A DNA stretch of 64,000 nucleotides from Arctopsyche grandis (GCF_051622035.1 NC_135360.1:12452001-12516000), one strand, 5' to 3'. Shown: positions 1-11,719, counted from the stretch's first letter. The notes: generated by a model not told the origin, from the letters alone. Made by a program: numbers and translations.

Positions 1-397
1 TAAAACTTACCGTTTTGCTGAAAATCGCGAAAAACCCATATCATTTATAATTATGTTTTGAACAATTTTACTCACTTTCAGCTTGTTGTGAATTTATGTA
101 TCCTTGAATGTCTAAATTGACCGGACTAGATGCTAGCTTAAAGCATATAATCCATACTCATATATTGGATATTTAAAAAACTATAACTGAAAGTCTATTA
201 TACACTGATTTATACAATGTATGTATATTCTGTGACCCAAGAAAATTTGGCCTGCGAACACCAATTTAATTGGTAGTTGGAAAATGTTTGTCTTCAAATT
301 TCCGCACTTGAATCTCATAATTCGCTCACTATCGATGTACTTAAAAATATTTTTCATAACCAACAAAACACAAGTCAAACAACACAAAGCTGTTGAA

Positions 398-544
398 TCA
401 ACAATCGACAAAATGTCCTCGGCTGCTGGCAAATTCATAGCCCGTTTCATAAGAGGCTATGAAATCCTTTTTACAGCAATGAAAATGATTCCTCATTATG
501 ATAACTCCTTTCTTATCAATCTCCGGGATCAATTCATTTGATGC
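398..544 (-). other. Possible terminal coding exon, unidentified
   Basis: On the minus strand a TTTTTTAG acceptor-like site (intron end at 545) is followed by 48 open codons ending in TGA at 398-400. The reading contains the short stretch FHCCKKDFIASYETGYEF and looks less AT-driven than its surroundings. No start codon, donor or upstream exon was found, and a second frame through the same bases is also open (181-450). I do not recognise the protein. It may be a chance frame or a relic of a gene whose other exons lie outside the window. Confidence 0.15.
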
Positions 545-2275
545 CTAAAAAATATTTAAAAAATAATATTTTATTTAGGTCTTATTACCTACATAGCATA
601 TTACAAGAAATAAATAAATTATATAAAGGTAAAATAACTAAATTGAGCGATGAAATTATTATAGTCTAATACCATACCGACTACCCACCTGTATCATAGA
701 GATGTCACTGCGATGACCGATATTTTTTTGCTACTAGAGTCTGTACCAATGAGAAATTGTTCATTTTTACAAGCCTCTTATTGGCTTGTTAGGGATTATA
801 AAATGGACCTACCAACATTTTCTCATCCGTTCATTGTTCATTACACAGATAATCAGCATGAGATCTCATTGCATCTGCCACACCTACATAGGTTCGAATA
901 AAAATATATTTCGAATTTTTGGCAACAAGAATCAGAGGACTTCAGTGGATTCGATATCATGCGAATGGTTAGAGTTGTTTATTGTGTTTTTGAGTGTATC
1001 GTGCAATTTTTACCGATGCTTGCCCATCTTGCGAGTAATATAAACAAACAGAGAAGTTTTTATTGGACATAGGTTGAGCACCAAGCGTCAAATACGACTG
1101 ATGCTAAAATTATTTAGATCTGTCCGTGGACAGAATGTCACTTGACAACAATATAACACCTAAAGCCACTTCTATTAATATTACATTTCTCTGGTTTGTC
1201 ATGCATAAAATAATACACCTAATCGAATATTGTAATGATATTCGTATTTTTTCAACGTTTTTACATTTAATAATTTGATGGTCAGATAAAACCAATATTA
1301 GATTGGTTGACCACATTACTTTAAAAGTAGTTTCGTAGAAGCAAATTAGTCGTTCTATTTTAAAGTATTAGGATAAAATCCATCACAAGATCAAACAGAA
1401 GTTCATCAAAACAATAGATTAATTAATTACCGTTCGCATTTACTGCAGCCAAAATCAACCGACCTTAAGATTGTAAACAAACATGATTGTTTAATGGGTT
1501 TACCTTTAACCCATTTGTCGATTAGCAGATAATATCAAAAATCTCTCGGCCGCTGCGACGTATATATCAGGTCCTTATGCTTGTTAGTTTGTTCTCTAAT
1601 GTCATTAATGAGAAAGACAAAGATAAAAACACCGTTTCAGATCCATGTACATAAATTTGTGTATTGGTGAACCACTCTCGTTGCAAACATGAACTGAGCA
1701 GATAGGTCTGTTTCACAGTGCGGTTAAAATGAAAATTTTAATAAAACAAAATGAAAAATAAATCAAATACGAATAATTGCCATCACTGATGCAGTCTATT
1801 TTCCAGAATCTAAAATCTATTGTATATCATATCTAAAAATAAATTAAATTCAGCACAATTATTATTGTATTATCAGGTGCTATTGTTGCATATTATCAAG
1901 AGATAGATATCAAAAATAAATTATAGAATTCTATGTATACGATTTTTTTCTACATATTCAAGTATAAAATATAATTTTGAAAACTTTTCTGAAACTGTAT
2001 GGGGATATAAGGATAAAATAGCCGTTAAACAATTAAGAGATTTTAAAAATATTTTAATAAAAATTTCTAAATATAATAATAACAAAAAAAATACAGCTCA
2101 TAAAGCAACACAACCAACGGTGTATAAATATATCTGATAATATCGGAAAATACATATGTTTAATAGCTCAGTTGTAATTAGTTTACAATTTAAATTGATA
2201 ATCATTGGTAACATTTACTTAACTCATGAGTTAATAACATTAAAATGAAACCCCTTATAGAAATATATACATACA
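545..2275. other. AT-rich spacer, no gene seen
   Basis: Only short frames with AT-driven composition are present. I found no splice-linked coding exons, RNA gene or recognisable repeat in this stretch. Confidence 0.6.
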
Positions 2276-2655
2276 TATGTACGGGTCTACCTCACAACAC
2301 CGAAAGTGAAAAGGTCGAAATAGCAAATATCGGAAGGCAAAGATCGAAAATCCAGATCAAAAAAAAAAGGGTTCATTGTAAACGGTACTATGTATATATA
2401 ATATATATGAGTGGCATGCGGTGAAATTATCTCTCTTTTTTTGTCATACAGCCTTGTTTAATGTGTGCGCGCGCAGGATACGGGAGGAAAAGCCTGTTCC
2501 TCTTATTCCTGTTGTATCCTACTCTCGCAAATTAAGTGAGGATGTACGACGGGGGGAGAGAGACTTTTCCCGCACGCCACTGATATATATACTAACCTTT
2601 TTTCATATGTATGCATGGTAAACGAACATTTTCAACTTTTTCACGGTCACCCCAT
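2276..2655 (+). repeat. Truncated copy of a composite fold-back repeat
   Basis: This block matches, in inverse orientation, the inner part of the 644 bp palindromic element at 36921-37564: the same flanks (GGGTCTACCTCAC at one side, TTTTTCACGGTCACCC at the other) surround the same nested MITE. The outer inverted arms of the larger copy are missing here. Confidence 0.7.
2409..2582. mobile_element. Fold-back MITE, AGTGGCRTGCGG family, copy 1
   Basis: The ends GAGTGGCATGCGG and CCGCACGCCACTG are inverted, and the pairing continues inward for most of the 174 bp (CTCTCTTTTT against its complement, GCGCGCAGGATAC against GTATCCTACTC). It is flanked on both sides by ATATATAT (2401-2408 and 2583-2590), compatible with an 8-bp hAT-type target duplication, although that flank is low-complexity. 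Non-coding. Copies 2 and 3 are at 37161-37330 and 18963-19131. Confidence 0.75.
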
Positions 2656-2884
2656 ATGTACATATGTATATACATATAATAAAAAAAAACTTAATAAAAG
2701 TTTATACGCACATATGTATTATATAAACTAGTTTGTAATATATGTATATCACAATCAACAAAGCATGCAACATATGCATATTACATTGAAATAAATGGTC
2801 AAAAATGTATACATACATATGCATACATATGTAGTGAATGAAAATTTTTATGAAGTCTTATGAAATAAATAAACTATGTAGGAT

Positions 2885-5306
2885 CTACAAGATCATCGCA
2901 AGCCAACCCAATATAAAACAAGTTCCCCCAATCGGTGCAAGTCTTCTAAAACGACGATCACCAGTAAACGCCGTATAGTAGCAAGAACCACAGAACATTA
3001 CAATTCCTAGCGACAACAGTGTACCGCTCTAAAACAAATACATACATTTAATTTCCATATACAATACGATATGCAAGATTATATTATATTATACTTACAA
3101 TAACTGGTTTTCTGCACATTGGCACGCCGAGTAATGCTACACTATGTATGAAGTGGAATTTATTAGCCGTCTCATAAATACGTTTCATCTCTTCCTTGTT
3201 CTCCTCTGGGTATGCCTTATGAGCGCCATACGCCCCAAGGACTACGGCAGATGCCCCCATCAATCCGGCGATTCTTACGAAAGGTCCGGATGCTTTGGCC
3301 AATTTGTGCAACGGTTCATAATTATAAATTTGAACCGTAGACGGCATCTCCATATTAGACTTAGATCCGATTAAACCCTGAAATAAAATAAAATAAATTT
3401 ATATATACTACGGTTATAGCTTTAAGAAACAAGCATTTTATTGTTTTTTGTTAATGAACTGTATAGAAATGCATCGTTGCATTTGTGATTATGTTGGAAA
3501 ATAAGTTCATTAATATCATCATCATCATCACCATTTGTAGTTGTTCGTTATCTGCTGCTAGATGAGGACCTTTTCAGATCAACTCTTCTCTGAACAACTC
3601 GCCTACAATTTTCCTTACTGTGTCTATCCATCTCATTTGTGGTCTTAGTACTAGTCTAATGACGAAAGATCAGCATTGGGATGATGCTTTTGACACAAAA
3701 ATGATTCACTATTGTCAAACAACTTTTTTTTCTCTCTTGATTTGTATACGAATGGAGCGGTCTATTGTTATTTGACGAGAATCCAGCTAACGCTGAAGAC
3801 TACCAATGACCCACCCGTTTTCATTTTAATCTCTTCATTAAATCAATTACTCCAATCATCATGATAACCATTTGTAGTCGATTATTATCCACTGCTAGGT
3901 GAAGACTTTTTTTAGCTCAGCTCTTCTCTGATCAACTCATCAACACATTCTCCTTATTTCATCTAACTACTGCTAAATGAAGGCCTTTTCAGCTCAAATC
4001 TTCTTGGAGTAATTCACCTACTTGACCCAACACATTTTCCTTACTTTGTATATCTCATTGGTATACCTATATATATACTAGCCTCATTAACCCATTCCTA
4101 TTTCACTGAATTATGTCAGTTACTCCAATCATACTTCTCACCTATGCATGTATTTCATTTGCCATCTATCCTTGTTATACTCCTTGCGTAGTGTAAATAG
4201 GTTTTTGAGCTATTATGCTGTACATTAACATTAGAATAATATAATACTATGATTACTAACCAAATAAAATAAAATTGTAAAATAGAAAATGATCAGTAGA
4301 TCAGTAGCTATTAAAATATATATAAGATGTATTGTGAACATAATTTCGTAATAATAAAAAGCATTTAAAAATCAAAATCAATACTCCTTGCGTCCATTAG
4401 ATTATATGCAAAATTTTATAATAAAATATCCAAATATCAAATCCATATGTCATTACTAGAGGTAGGATAGTCACAGTGCTATCTATTGTTCGGCAAACCT
4501 TTAACAATGCATTTACAACCTTTGAATAATACACGGCCCCCTCAGGCTCCGGTGACTAGTCATTACTGCCAAAACACATTGATCAAAATCTTTCTTCATT
4601 TAAATGTATTTCATTCGTCTCTTTATCTCATCTTCCTTGTACTGTTGACTTGTATAAATTCGTACCGATTTTACCATTTTTTTATTTTCATAAATGTGCA
4701 TCCACGATTTTCTGAAGTTCATTAACGTTTTTAATAGCTCAAGCATTTAGAAACATTAATTTGACAAAAATTTCCTGGTTTTGTCACATAACTTAAAAAC
4801 ATATATAATTATCCTCATCTTATCCTAAATATACGCATATAAACAATAACTAATTCTATTCGCTTATTATTTATGGTTTATATGGCATAATACATTAAGT
4901 AAAAAAACAATAAAGGCAAATACGTAATAGCCTAATAAATGGTGCAATTTACATTATATTATAAAGGAGATATAATGATATAGAAGAGGGTTGTAAAAAT
5001 ACCTCACATTTAGTGTTGATATGGTTGCATTGTTCGTCATGATGAAACAATGATGAAACTCGTTAATATACTGTTTTTTTTTATTATTACAAATGTTTTC
5101 ATAAAAATAAAGAAAAAACGGCATACGAAATATTTTTGTTTGTTATTTGAGGCGCGTTTTATTTGGTAATTAAATTTTGAGTAACGAAAGGGTAGGGTAC
5201 AACTAAATTGCAAGTAACTGACGGTTTTCTTGATTATCTGTCCCAAGCCGGTGGAGACCGGATTGGTGAATATGACGTAGTTGACTGAGTCTGCCAGGTA
5301 GCCCAT
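2885..5306 (-). CDS. TMEM256: TMEM256 / DUF423 family membrane protein
   Basis: Three exons, all joined in phase 0: 5306-5223, 3377-3099 and 3028-2885, giving 168 residues. The start ATG at 5306-5304 opens a short N-terminal exon (MGYLADSVNYVIFTNPV...). Exon 2 holds the core family signature: a hydrophobic segment with the GLMGASAVVLGAYGAHK pattern, then a charged linker, an amphipathic stretch NKFHFIHSVALLG and the Arg/Lys turn MCRKPV. Exon 3 gives two more hydrophobic helices (SLGIVMFCGSCYY and PIGGTCFILGWLAMIL) separated by TGDRRFRRL, a conserved family turn. Donors (GTCAGT, GTAAGT) and acceptors (TTTCAG, TTTTAG) are canonical. The family is a small multi-pass membrane protein of poorly known function, suspected to be mitochondrial. 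Intron 1 is 1.85 kb and carries retroelement debris. The first exon is the least certain part, but its length and phase fit exactly. Confidence 0.9.
3505..4140 (-). mobile_element. Degenerate 3-prime ends of an RTE/BovB-like retrotransposon
   Basis: Inside TMEM256 intron 1, a motif reading CATCATCATCACCATTTG followed by a CTGCTAGATGAGGACCTTTTC-like segment recurs at least twice (about 3515-3640 and 3855-4070). On the minus strand this corresponds to the last codons and ATGATG-rich tail typical of RTE-type elements; a better preserved relative lies at 34490-34865. No intact frame remains. Confidence 0.55.
4141..5222. other. Rest of TMEM256 intron 1
   Basis: AT-rich intronic sequence. Short frames at 4486-4725 and 5037-5222 are not supported as exons beyond the 5223-5306 exon already assigned. 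Confidence 0.6.
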
Positions 5307-5550
5307 TGTGCTCGATTACCAATAAGACGATAAGAAGATCAGCGATAATACGAAAACTAGTCACCGATCACAAAAAAGCAGTCGCGAGAGATCAAATGAC
5401 AAACCGGCTCAGCTCGGTCAATGTCAGAGTGACCAACTGTTGATAACGATAACAAAATGTCGCCAGGTCTGTCAATGTAAAATATCGTAATGATCAAATT
5501 TCAATGCATATTCTATGTATCAGCAGTACTTTTTGAAATTGGAAAAATGG

Positions 5551-5760
5551 GTTCGGTGATTATTCTGCAAATATTCTACAAATATCACGTCATTAAAATC
5601 TCGATCACGGAACATCTGGCACCCAAAAACTATATCAATATAAAGATAGTCACGCGAAATATTGTACTAATGACAACTTGAGTGTCAGATATTCCATATT
5701 CGCGATTTTTGTGGCAACGATTGTCGTGCGCGCGATTGCAATAGTCCGTTTATCGGAAAA
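5551..5760. mobile_element. MITE copy, TTCGGTGATTA family
   Basis: Begins with GTTCGGTGATTA at 5551 and contains the family core ACATCTGGCACC and GCGCGCGATTGCAATAGTCC. A similar core recurs at 21555-21730, and GTGCCAGACG plus GATCGAGATTTTAG recur at 42975-43041. Non-coding. Confidence 0.55.
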
Positions 5761-5825
5761 ATGTTCTGATTGAAAAACTTTGATACTGAAAAACTTTTTT
5801 TAATGAAATGTTAGCTTGGGAATAG

Positions 5826-6102
5826 TTATTTTTTATTCATAACCCAGCTTCAACATTTCACTAATATATATTGAAAATTGAATTAAAAGAAATCTTATTG
5901 GGGGTATTACACTATCAACACGTTACCTATTAGTAATAGGTTAGTATTGTGATAATCAGTAGTGTATCCGGGCTGTTTTGAAATCCACGATACTAGAATC
6001 ACAATCCGTGTTGATAGTGTAATACCCCCAATAAGATTTCTTGTAATTCAATTTTCAATATATATTAGTGAAACGTTGATGCTTGGTTATGAACAAAAAA
6101 TA
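5826..6102. mobile_element. Long palindromic (fold-back) element
   Basis: The left arm (5826-5920) and right arm (6010-6102) are nearly perfect inverted copies of about 90 bp, reading from TTATTCATAACC through TCAATTTTCAATATATATTA to GGGGGTATTACACTATCAA at the inner end. The transcript or single strand would form a very long hairpin. Frames crossing it (such as 5962-6195) are by-products of the palindrome. Confidence 0.85.
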
Positions 6103-6187
6103 GCCAGTGTAATAGGCTATTACACTATCAATACGGATCGCGATAGGTGTAGATCGTGTGATAATATTGATAGTGTAATATGCCCCA
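6103..6187. mobile_element. Short inverted-repeat unit related to the inner ends of the 5826-6102 palindrome
   Basis: GGCTATTACACTATCAATA at 6115 is answered by TATTGATAGTGTAATATGCCCC near 6164-6185. This is the same terminal motif (TATTACACTATCAA) that forms the inner ends of the adjacent palindrome, so one MITE family is present in two tandem forms. Confidence 0.6.
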
Positions 6188-6328
6188 GTGTGTGAAGCAT
6201 CCACATATTTAAAATAATTGAAGCTATAGTTAATTGAAAGAAAGAATGAATGGTTTCTACCTATACATATTAAAAAAAAATATTTTAGATTTAGAAAAAG
6301 CCAAAAATATTAATGCCAAAATATTCAC

Positions 6329-6852
6329 TTCGGTGATTACATCCCAAAATTGAATCGCTACCATGATAACCACTGCTACGAAAATCCCTCGCGCGGTCTC
6401 CTGTCGCATGAAAATTCGTTGCGTAGGAAAACTGCCCAAATATCGTAAAAATAAGTATTTGTTGATGATGAGATGTTTCGTGATCGAGATTTTGGTTCGG
6501 TGATTACTAGTCAAATGTGAACCGGTCACAGGACAACCGGTCGCTCTAGATCGGTCATACGTGATAACCCGTCACACTAAAACTGGTCACGAGAAAACTG
6601 GTCACACCCGAAAATTGGTCACGAAAAAACTGGTCACACCCAAAAATTAAAAATTGGTCGAATTTTTGGGTGTGACCAGTTTTTTCGTGACCAATTTTCG
6701 GGTGTGACCAGTTTTAGTGTGACGGGGTGATCACGTGTGACCGATCTAGAGCGACCGGTTGTCCTGTGACTGGTTCACATATGACTAGTAGTCCGTTTAC
6801 CGAGATTTTAGTGACTTGCGCGAGATCGCTTTTTGAGGAATAATCACCGAAC
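6329..6852. mobile_element. Fold-back MITE with TTCGGTGATTA ends and a nested palindrome
   Basis: The outer ends are TTCGGTGATTAC (6329) and TAATCACCGAAC (6841-6852). The left interior has GCTACGAAAATCCCTCGCGC, shared with the element at 11098-11312. A second GTTCGGTGATTA at 6495 abuts a separate perfect-looking palindrome (6506-6789) that splits the outer element. Confidence 0.7.
6506..6789. repeat. 284 bp palindrome built of GGTCAC mini-repeats
   Basis: It starts and ends with ACTAGT. The arms contain repeated ACTGGTCAC/GTGACCAGT units and the pair GACAACCGGTCGCTCTAGATC / GATCTAGAGCGACCGGTTGTC. The two arms meet near 6647 at an AAAATTAAAAATT spacer. It is nested in the TTCGGTGATTA element. 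Confidence 0.85.
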
Positions 6853-7112
6853 CAAAATATGATTCTTGTGACATATATCAAGATTAATGTTATTTGAATT
6901 TCAATAATGTGTAATAAGTATGATTATTTAAAATTCTAATAAATGTTCTAAAATTATAAAGGATTTTTAAGTTCTTCGATTCTTCAATTAGAAAACGGAT
7001 AAATTGGCCCACTGGTCTACAAGTTTGCGTACACAAACGGCTGATTCGGCGATGTGACAGCTCCAATCTCCATTCTTCAGACATCCACAGTGCTTCTCCT
7101 GTCCACGTAACG

Positions 7113-9254
7113 ATGGAGTGCAGACTTTGCCTGTGCTTTGCTTCACCAGAGGCTCTCGTCTCCATCCACGACGATCGTCATTCACAGCATTTGGTGCAAC
7201 GCATTTGGACCTGCAGTCGTCTGCGGGTTAGTTATACATAACTCATTGCTATTACCAACTCATTAACCCTCGCAATCATTATTATTCTTGTCATTTGTAG
7301 GTTTTGAAAGGTGACCATATGCCAGATATGATATGCCATTCGTGTGTCAACAATTTGGAATTGCTTGACACCTTTCGAAACGCTTGTCTTCGGAGTGACG
7401 AAACGTCGAGGATGAGATCAGACAAGTCTTTGGATGTCAAACCGGAGGAAGTTTTGCTGGAAGATTTAATATGGGAAGGCGAGTTGGATGCTGATTTACC
7501 ACCAAAAATTTCTGGTTCACTAAACAATGGCGAGGTAAGTTAACATGATTTGATTCCAAACAAAACATAAATTTAATTATAGTGGTTTTAAATTCATCTG
7601 TAAACATAACTAATCAAACCATACTATAAATTTTAAGTTTTATAATTAATGAACTAACGTTTTGCTTATTTTGTAGACATACAAAGGAAAAATCGCTTCA
7701 GACGACAACAAACCAGAAATGAAGAATACCAGCAAAGAATTGACACAGACAACATCTAATACTCAATATATGTTTAACTGTGATATATGTTCAAAGTCAT
7801 TCATTAAAAAATATCACTTTGTGAGACATATGAACCGCCACTCTGGAGAAAAACCGTTCAAATGTGATATTTGTTTAAAATCATTCAATGTAAAATTTGA
7901 CCTTGGTTTACACATGAGTATTCATAGTGGGGTAAAATCACACAAATGTGACGTTTGTTTAAAATCTTTTGTTCTAAAACGTTACCTTTTGAGACATAAG
8001 AAGCGTCACTGTGGAGAAAAACTGGTCAAATGTAATATTTGTTTAAAATCATTCAATACAAAATTTGACCTCGGTCTACATATGAGTATTCACACAGGAG
8101 TAAGACCACACAAATGTGATATTTGTTTAAAATCATTCACCCAAAAAAATAGCCGTGTGAGACATTTGAGTCTCCACTTTGGGGAAAAATCGTTCAAATG
8201 TGATATTTGTTTAAAATCTTTCAATACAAAGTCTTACCTCATCATACATATGAATATTCACAGTGGGGTAAAGCCTCACAAATGTAACATTTGTTTAAAA
8301 TCATTCACTCAAAAGTCTTCACTTGCAACACATTTGAACCATCACACTGGATACAAGCCACACAAATGTGACATTTGTCTAAAATCATTTTTTCAAAAAT
8401 ATTTTCTTGTAAGACATATGAGATTCCACTCTAAAGAAAAACCATTCAAATGTGAGACATGTTTAAAATCATTTATTAAAAAATCATCACTTGCAAGGCA
8501 TTCAAAGTCTCACACTGTCGACAAGACACATAAATGTGATATTTGTTCGAAATCATTTGCTCACAAATATAGCCTTGTTGAACACAAGCATACTCATATT
8601 GGGCTAAAGGCACACAAATGTGACATTTGTCTAAAATCATTTGTCCAAAAATATTACCTTGTGAGACACATGAAATACCACTCTGAAGAAAAGCCGTTCA
8701 AATGTAACATTTGTTTAAAATCATTTATTCAAAAAAATTTACTTACAAGGCATTTGAAAACTCACACTGGAGACAAGACACATAAATGTGATATTTGTTC
8801 AAGGTCATTTTCTCATAAATATAACCTTGTTGCACACAAGAATATTCATACTGGGGTAAAGTCATACAAATGTGATATTTGTTCAAGATCGTTTTCTCAC
8901 AAATCCAACCTTGTTGTACATATGAGTATTCATACTGGGATAAAGCCATACAAATGTGAATTTTGTTTAAAGGCATTCATTCAAAAATCATTACTTGCAA
9001 CGCATTTGAACTCTCACACTGGATGCAAGCCACACAAATGTGATATTTGTTCGGGATCATTTTCTCACAAATATGACTTTGTTGCACACAAGAATATTCA
9101 TGCTGGGGAAGGGCCACACAAGTGTGATATTTATTCAAGATCATTTTCTCACGAATCTAATCTTGATGTGCCCAAGAATATTCATACTGAGGTAAAGCCA
9201 CACAATTGTGACATTTTGAGACATATGAGACATAACTCTGGAGAAAAACCTTAG
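7113..9254 (+). CDS. ZAD domain C2H2 zinc-finger protein
   Basis: Three exons in phase 0: 7113-7226, 7301-7534 and 7677-9254, giving 641 residues. The N-terminal zinc-finger-associated domain uses Cys3 and Cys6 (MECRLC) and Cys50 and Cys53 (ICHSC), the C-X2-C pairs that bind zinc and mediate dimerisation in this arthropod family. An acidic linker (EEVLLEDLIWEGELDADL) follows. Exon 3 encodes 16 regular C-X2-C-X12-H-X3-H fingers with TGEKP-like linkers, nearly all containing the KCDICLKSF core. A 17th finger has lost a Cys (Cys to Tyr) and a His (His to Pro), and the 18th is reduced to a stub before the stop. The family acts in the nucleus as DNA-binding transcription or chromatin factors; the target is unknown. 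The ATG is preceded by no other in-frame coding sign and gives the ZAD exactly at the N-terminus. Overlapping minus-strand frames are shadows of the finger repeats. Confidence 0.94.
7756..9250 (+). repeat. Tandem 84 bp zinc-finger-coding repeats
   Basis: Within exon 3 the AAATGTGATATTTGTTTAAA-type unit recurs every 84 bp, about 17 times, with high nucleotide identity. This suggests recent duplication or gene conversion among fingers. Confidence 0.85.
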
Positions 9255-9534
9255 AAAATTTGATCTCAGCTATAATTCTAGCAAAAATGCCCTTATTCGA
9301 TATCTCATACTGTAAGGTAGAATTGGAAATCTCTAATGATTTCACCTATTAACAAATTTGCAGTTTTACTCAAAAATTCTTAACTTGCCAGTATTTAAGA
9401 GTAAATATCTACTATATATAATATCAAATATCTATATGAATATATATGAATATAATATAAATATAATGTAATAAGAATATAATGTAAATATCTATATGAA
9501 TATAATCTATTTATATCTTTATTAATCTAAAGCA
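9255..9534. other. 3-prime flank of the zinc-finger gene
   Basis: AT-rich sequence with tandem TATATGAATATAAT-like motifs (9420-9510). No coding exon seen. Confidence 0.5.
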
Positions 9535-9770
9535 GTGGTTCTTAACCTTTTCAGTGAGCCGCACCCCTTTGAATTTTAAGATATGTTAAGCTATTGTTTA
9601 CTAGTAAAGAGGTTGTGGGTTCAGATCCTGGCCGGAATCGATTAAATATTCTATTCATATACGTTGCTGGCAAGACCTGGATAATTATTAAAATACAGAT
9701 CGACCGTCTCTTACTAGAATTCGCCGATTTAACTAAGCGCTGCAAAGCGGCGCGCCTTTTTCACTAAATT
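9535..9770 (+). mobile_element. hAT-like end plus tRNA-derived SINE fragment (copy 1)
   Basis: CAGTGGTTCTTAACC at 9535 is a classical hAT-type terminus. Immediately inside, 9586-9730 reads as the head and middle of the tRNA-like SINE found throughout the window: B-box-like GTGGGTTCAGATCC, then TTGCTGGCAAGACCTGGATA and GATCGACCGTCTC. Confidence 0.65.
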
Positions 9771-10799
9771 TCAACTAATTTCTATAATTTCTTTGTGACT
9801 ATTTTTTTAAGAACCTCTCTTATTTTTCAACCTGTGTATTTGCATCTCTTTTTATTTTATATACATACATACATAGATGAGAATTATCTCTTATTCTTTT
9901 ATATATATTTTCAGTGCTACAACAATAAAACAAAATTATACGAGGCGTGAAAACCAATAAAATTTACAAGTTCATAAAATTTTAGGTCAGCATTAACAGA
10001 TGGTAAGTTTTTAAGGAAAATTCACCATCAGTTACTTTAAAGAGATTGTGCGCTACTTGTTGGTTGTCCAGATTGGATTCCATCCATATATGTATGTATG
10101 TACAGATGTCTTAAAATGTCTTACAGAAATATTTTTAAAAATTAAAAGGAAGGATGACCAATCAGAAGCAAAGGGACTAAAAAAATGGAAAGTTTGGAAT
10201 TTTTTCTCCTACTCATGCTTCTTGATAAAATTCTTCAACCTCTCAACCTTGTTTCAAAGCTCTTTCAATCAAAAAATACTGATGTTATCAGTGCTCATTC
10301 TATGATTAGAAATGCATATGACGAGATCGTAATTTTAGAAATAAATTTGAAGAATTCGTAAAAATTTCAACAAATATTGCAACAAAATAAGGGTTGAAGC
10401 CAAAATTGACATCGAATCGTCAATATTTTGTCTAAAAGCACTTAAATGAATGTAGTCATGATACATGATTCCAGGAACCATTAAAATAATTTTTAATACG
10501 GCCTAGACGTAACCTAACTGTAATTCAAGGTTCATTTCATGACTTTTAATGACATTAAAGTTCACTTTCCTGCAAAGAAATTATTAGACGACGATTTATA
10601 TATGTATGTAATGTATATCATGAAGCCAAATCTCTAGGCTAGGCGACCAATATGTTAATGACTTTCACAAATCTTTGCCTAATCAATAGAAAAAAAATAT
10701 TGATAAAAAATACTGAAAATTTTTACGATGTAGTTATCGATGAATTTTGTAAAAAAGAGCGAAGAATAAAATGAAATTAAAAAAAATAAAATATGGTTT
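9771..10799. other. Spacer, no gene seen
   Basis: The frame at 10048-10305 is AT-driven and has no partner exons. Nothing else recognisable. Confidence 0.5.
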
Positions 10800-10842
10800 T
10801 TTGGACAGCACCCCCTGGTTGAAAAGTCACCGCACGCCACTG
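10800..10842. mobile_element. Terminal fragment with CCGCACGCCACTG end
   Basis: CCGCACGCCACTGG matches the terminus of the AGTGGCRTGCGG MITE family, preceded by CAGCACCCCCTGGTTG. Only one end is seen. Confidence 0.45.
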
Positions 10843-11097
10843 GACTAAATATGTACATTTAAGTTGAATACTTTATTTTTAGTGCGATATATTTGTTGAG
10901 TTCATTATTATGAAAGTAAATATGTTAACTAAAGTTCAACTAATTATCACCCTTATATGTTTCGTTTCATTGTGCGCAACGTCGGTGTGCGTGGTTGTCT
11001 ATGTCTGTAGTTGCCACATTGTGCTTTTATGTGCGTACATTTGTCAACGCGCATTCAAACGGTAAACGGGTTGCATCCCAAATGTTAATCGCTTACA

Positions 11098-11312
11098 GGA
11101 TAACTGCCGCTACGAAAATCGTTCGCACGGCTCACTGCCCAAACATTGGTCATAAAATGCTTTTTGATTTACGAAATTTGGGCAATTTTGAGCAATATTT
11201 AGCCAGTTTTCTGTACGGCGATTTTACTGTACGACAGGAGATCTGCGCGAGCGATTTTCGTAGCGACGGTTATCCTTTTAGCAATTCACATTTGCAATGT
11301 AATCACCGAACC
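11098..11312. mobile_element. Fold-back MITE, TTCGGTGATTA family
   Basis: Inverted arms AGGATAACTGCCGCTACGAA (11098) and TTCGTAGCGACGGTTATCCT (ending 11276) surround an inner region. GTAATCACCGAACC at 11299-11312 is the family end. The 143-codon plus-strand frame at 10995-11426 runs through this non-coding element and is not called as a gene. Confidence 0.7.
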
Positions 11313-11575
11313 ATTCAACATGTCGTAGTACTCCCATATTATGATGAATTTGATACAATTGTAGGGAATCATCACACATGTGTAAAAATAAAGCGTTATT
11401 GGAAACTTAAGCCATGCTCCCATTAATGACCAACCTTTTTAACTCAATATTTATATTCAAAACTCAAAATAAAGATTCAAGAAAAAGCCTCGATTGTACA
11501 ATACTAAGTCTCCTCGACAAATGGTACTCATCCCTCTATGTATAAGCGGCAAATGATGACCTCGAATCTCCCCAG

Positions 11576-11635
11576 ACAGGGACGTCATTTGGAAGGGGGG
11601 GGGGGGGCATGAGTGGGTATTTATGTATATGAATA
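11576..11635 (+). mobile_element. 5-prime fragment of the CAGGGGYGTCA MITE
   Basis: ACAGGGACGTCATTTGG followed by a 12-base G run (11595-11606) and ATGAGTGGG resembles the left end of the complete element at 25705-26033. Confidence 0.5.
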
Positions 11636-11719
11636 TATGTAGAATTCAATTCGAGAAAGGGACATGTGGTATTGGCCAATGAGACTCGTCCGGCGCTTTA
11701 AACCAAGCTTATTTATTAC

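Noticed and set aside
6506-6789. CRISPR-like array because of the regular GGTCAC repeats
   Set aside because: The units are mirror-arranged in a palindrome without unique spacers, in a eukaryotic genome.
8743-8976. Minus-strand frames within the zinc-finger exon
   Set aside because: Shadows of the repetitive finger-coding sequence.
10995-11426. 143-codon plus-strand frame as a gene
   Set aside because: It runs through a fold-back MITE (11098-11312) and has no motif or partner exon.
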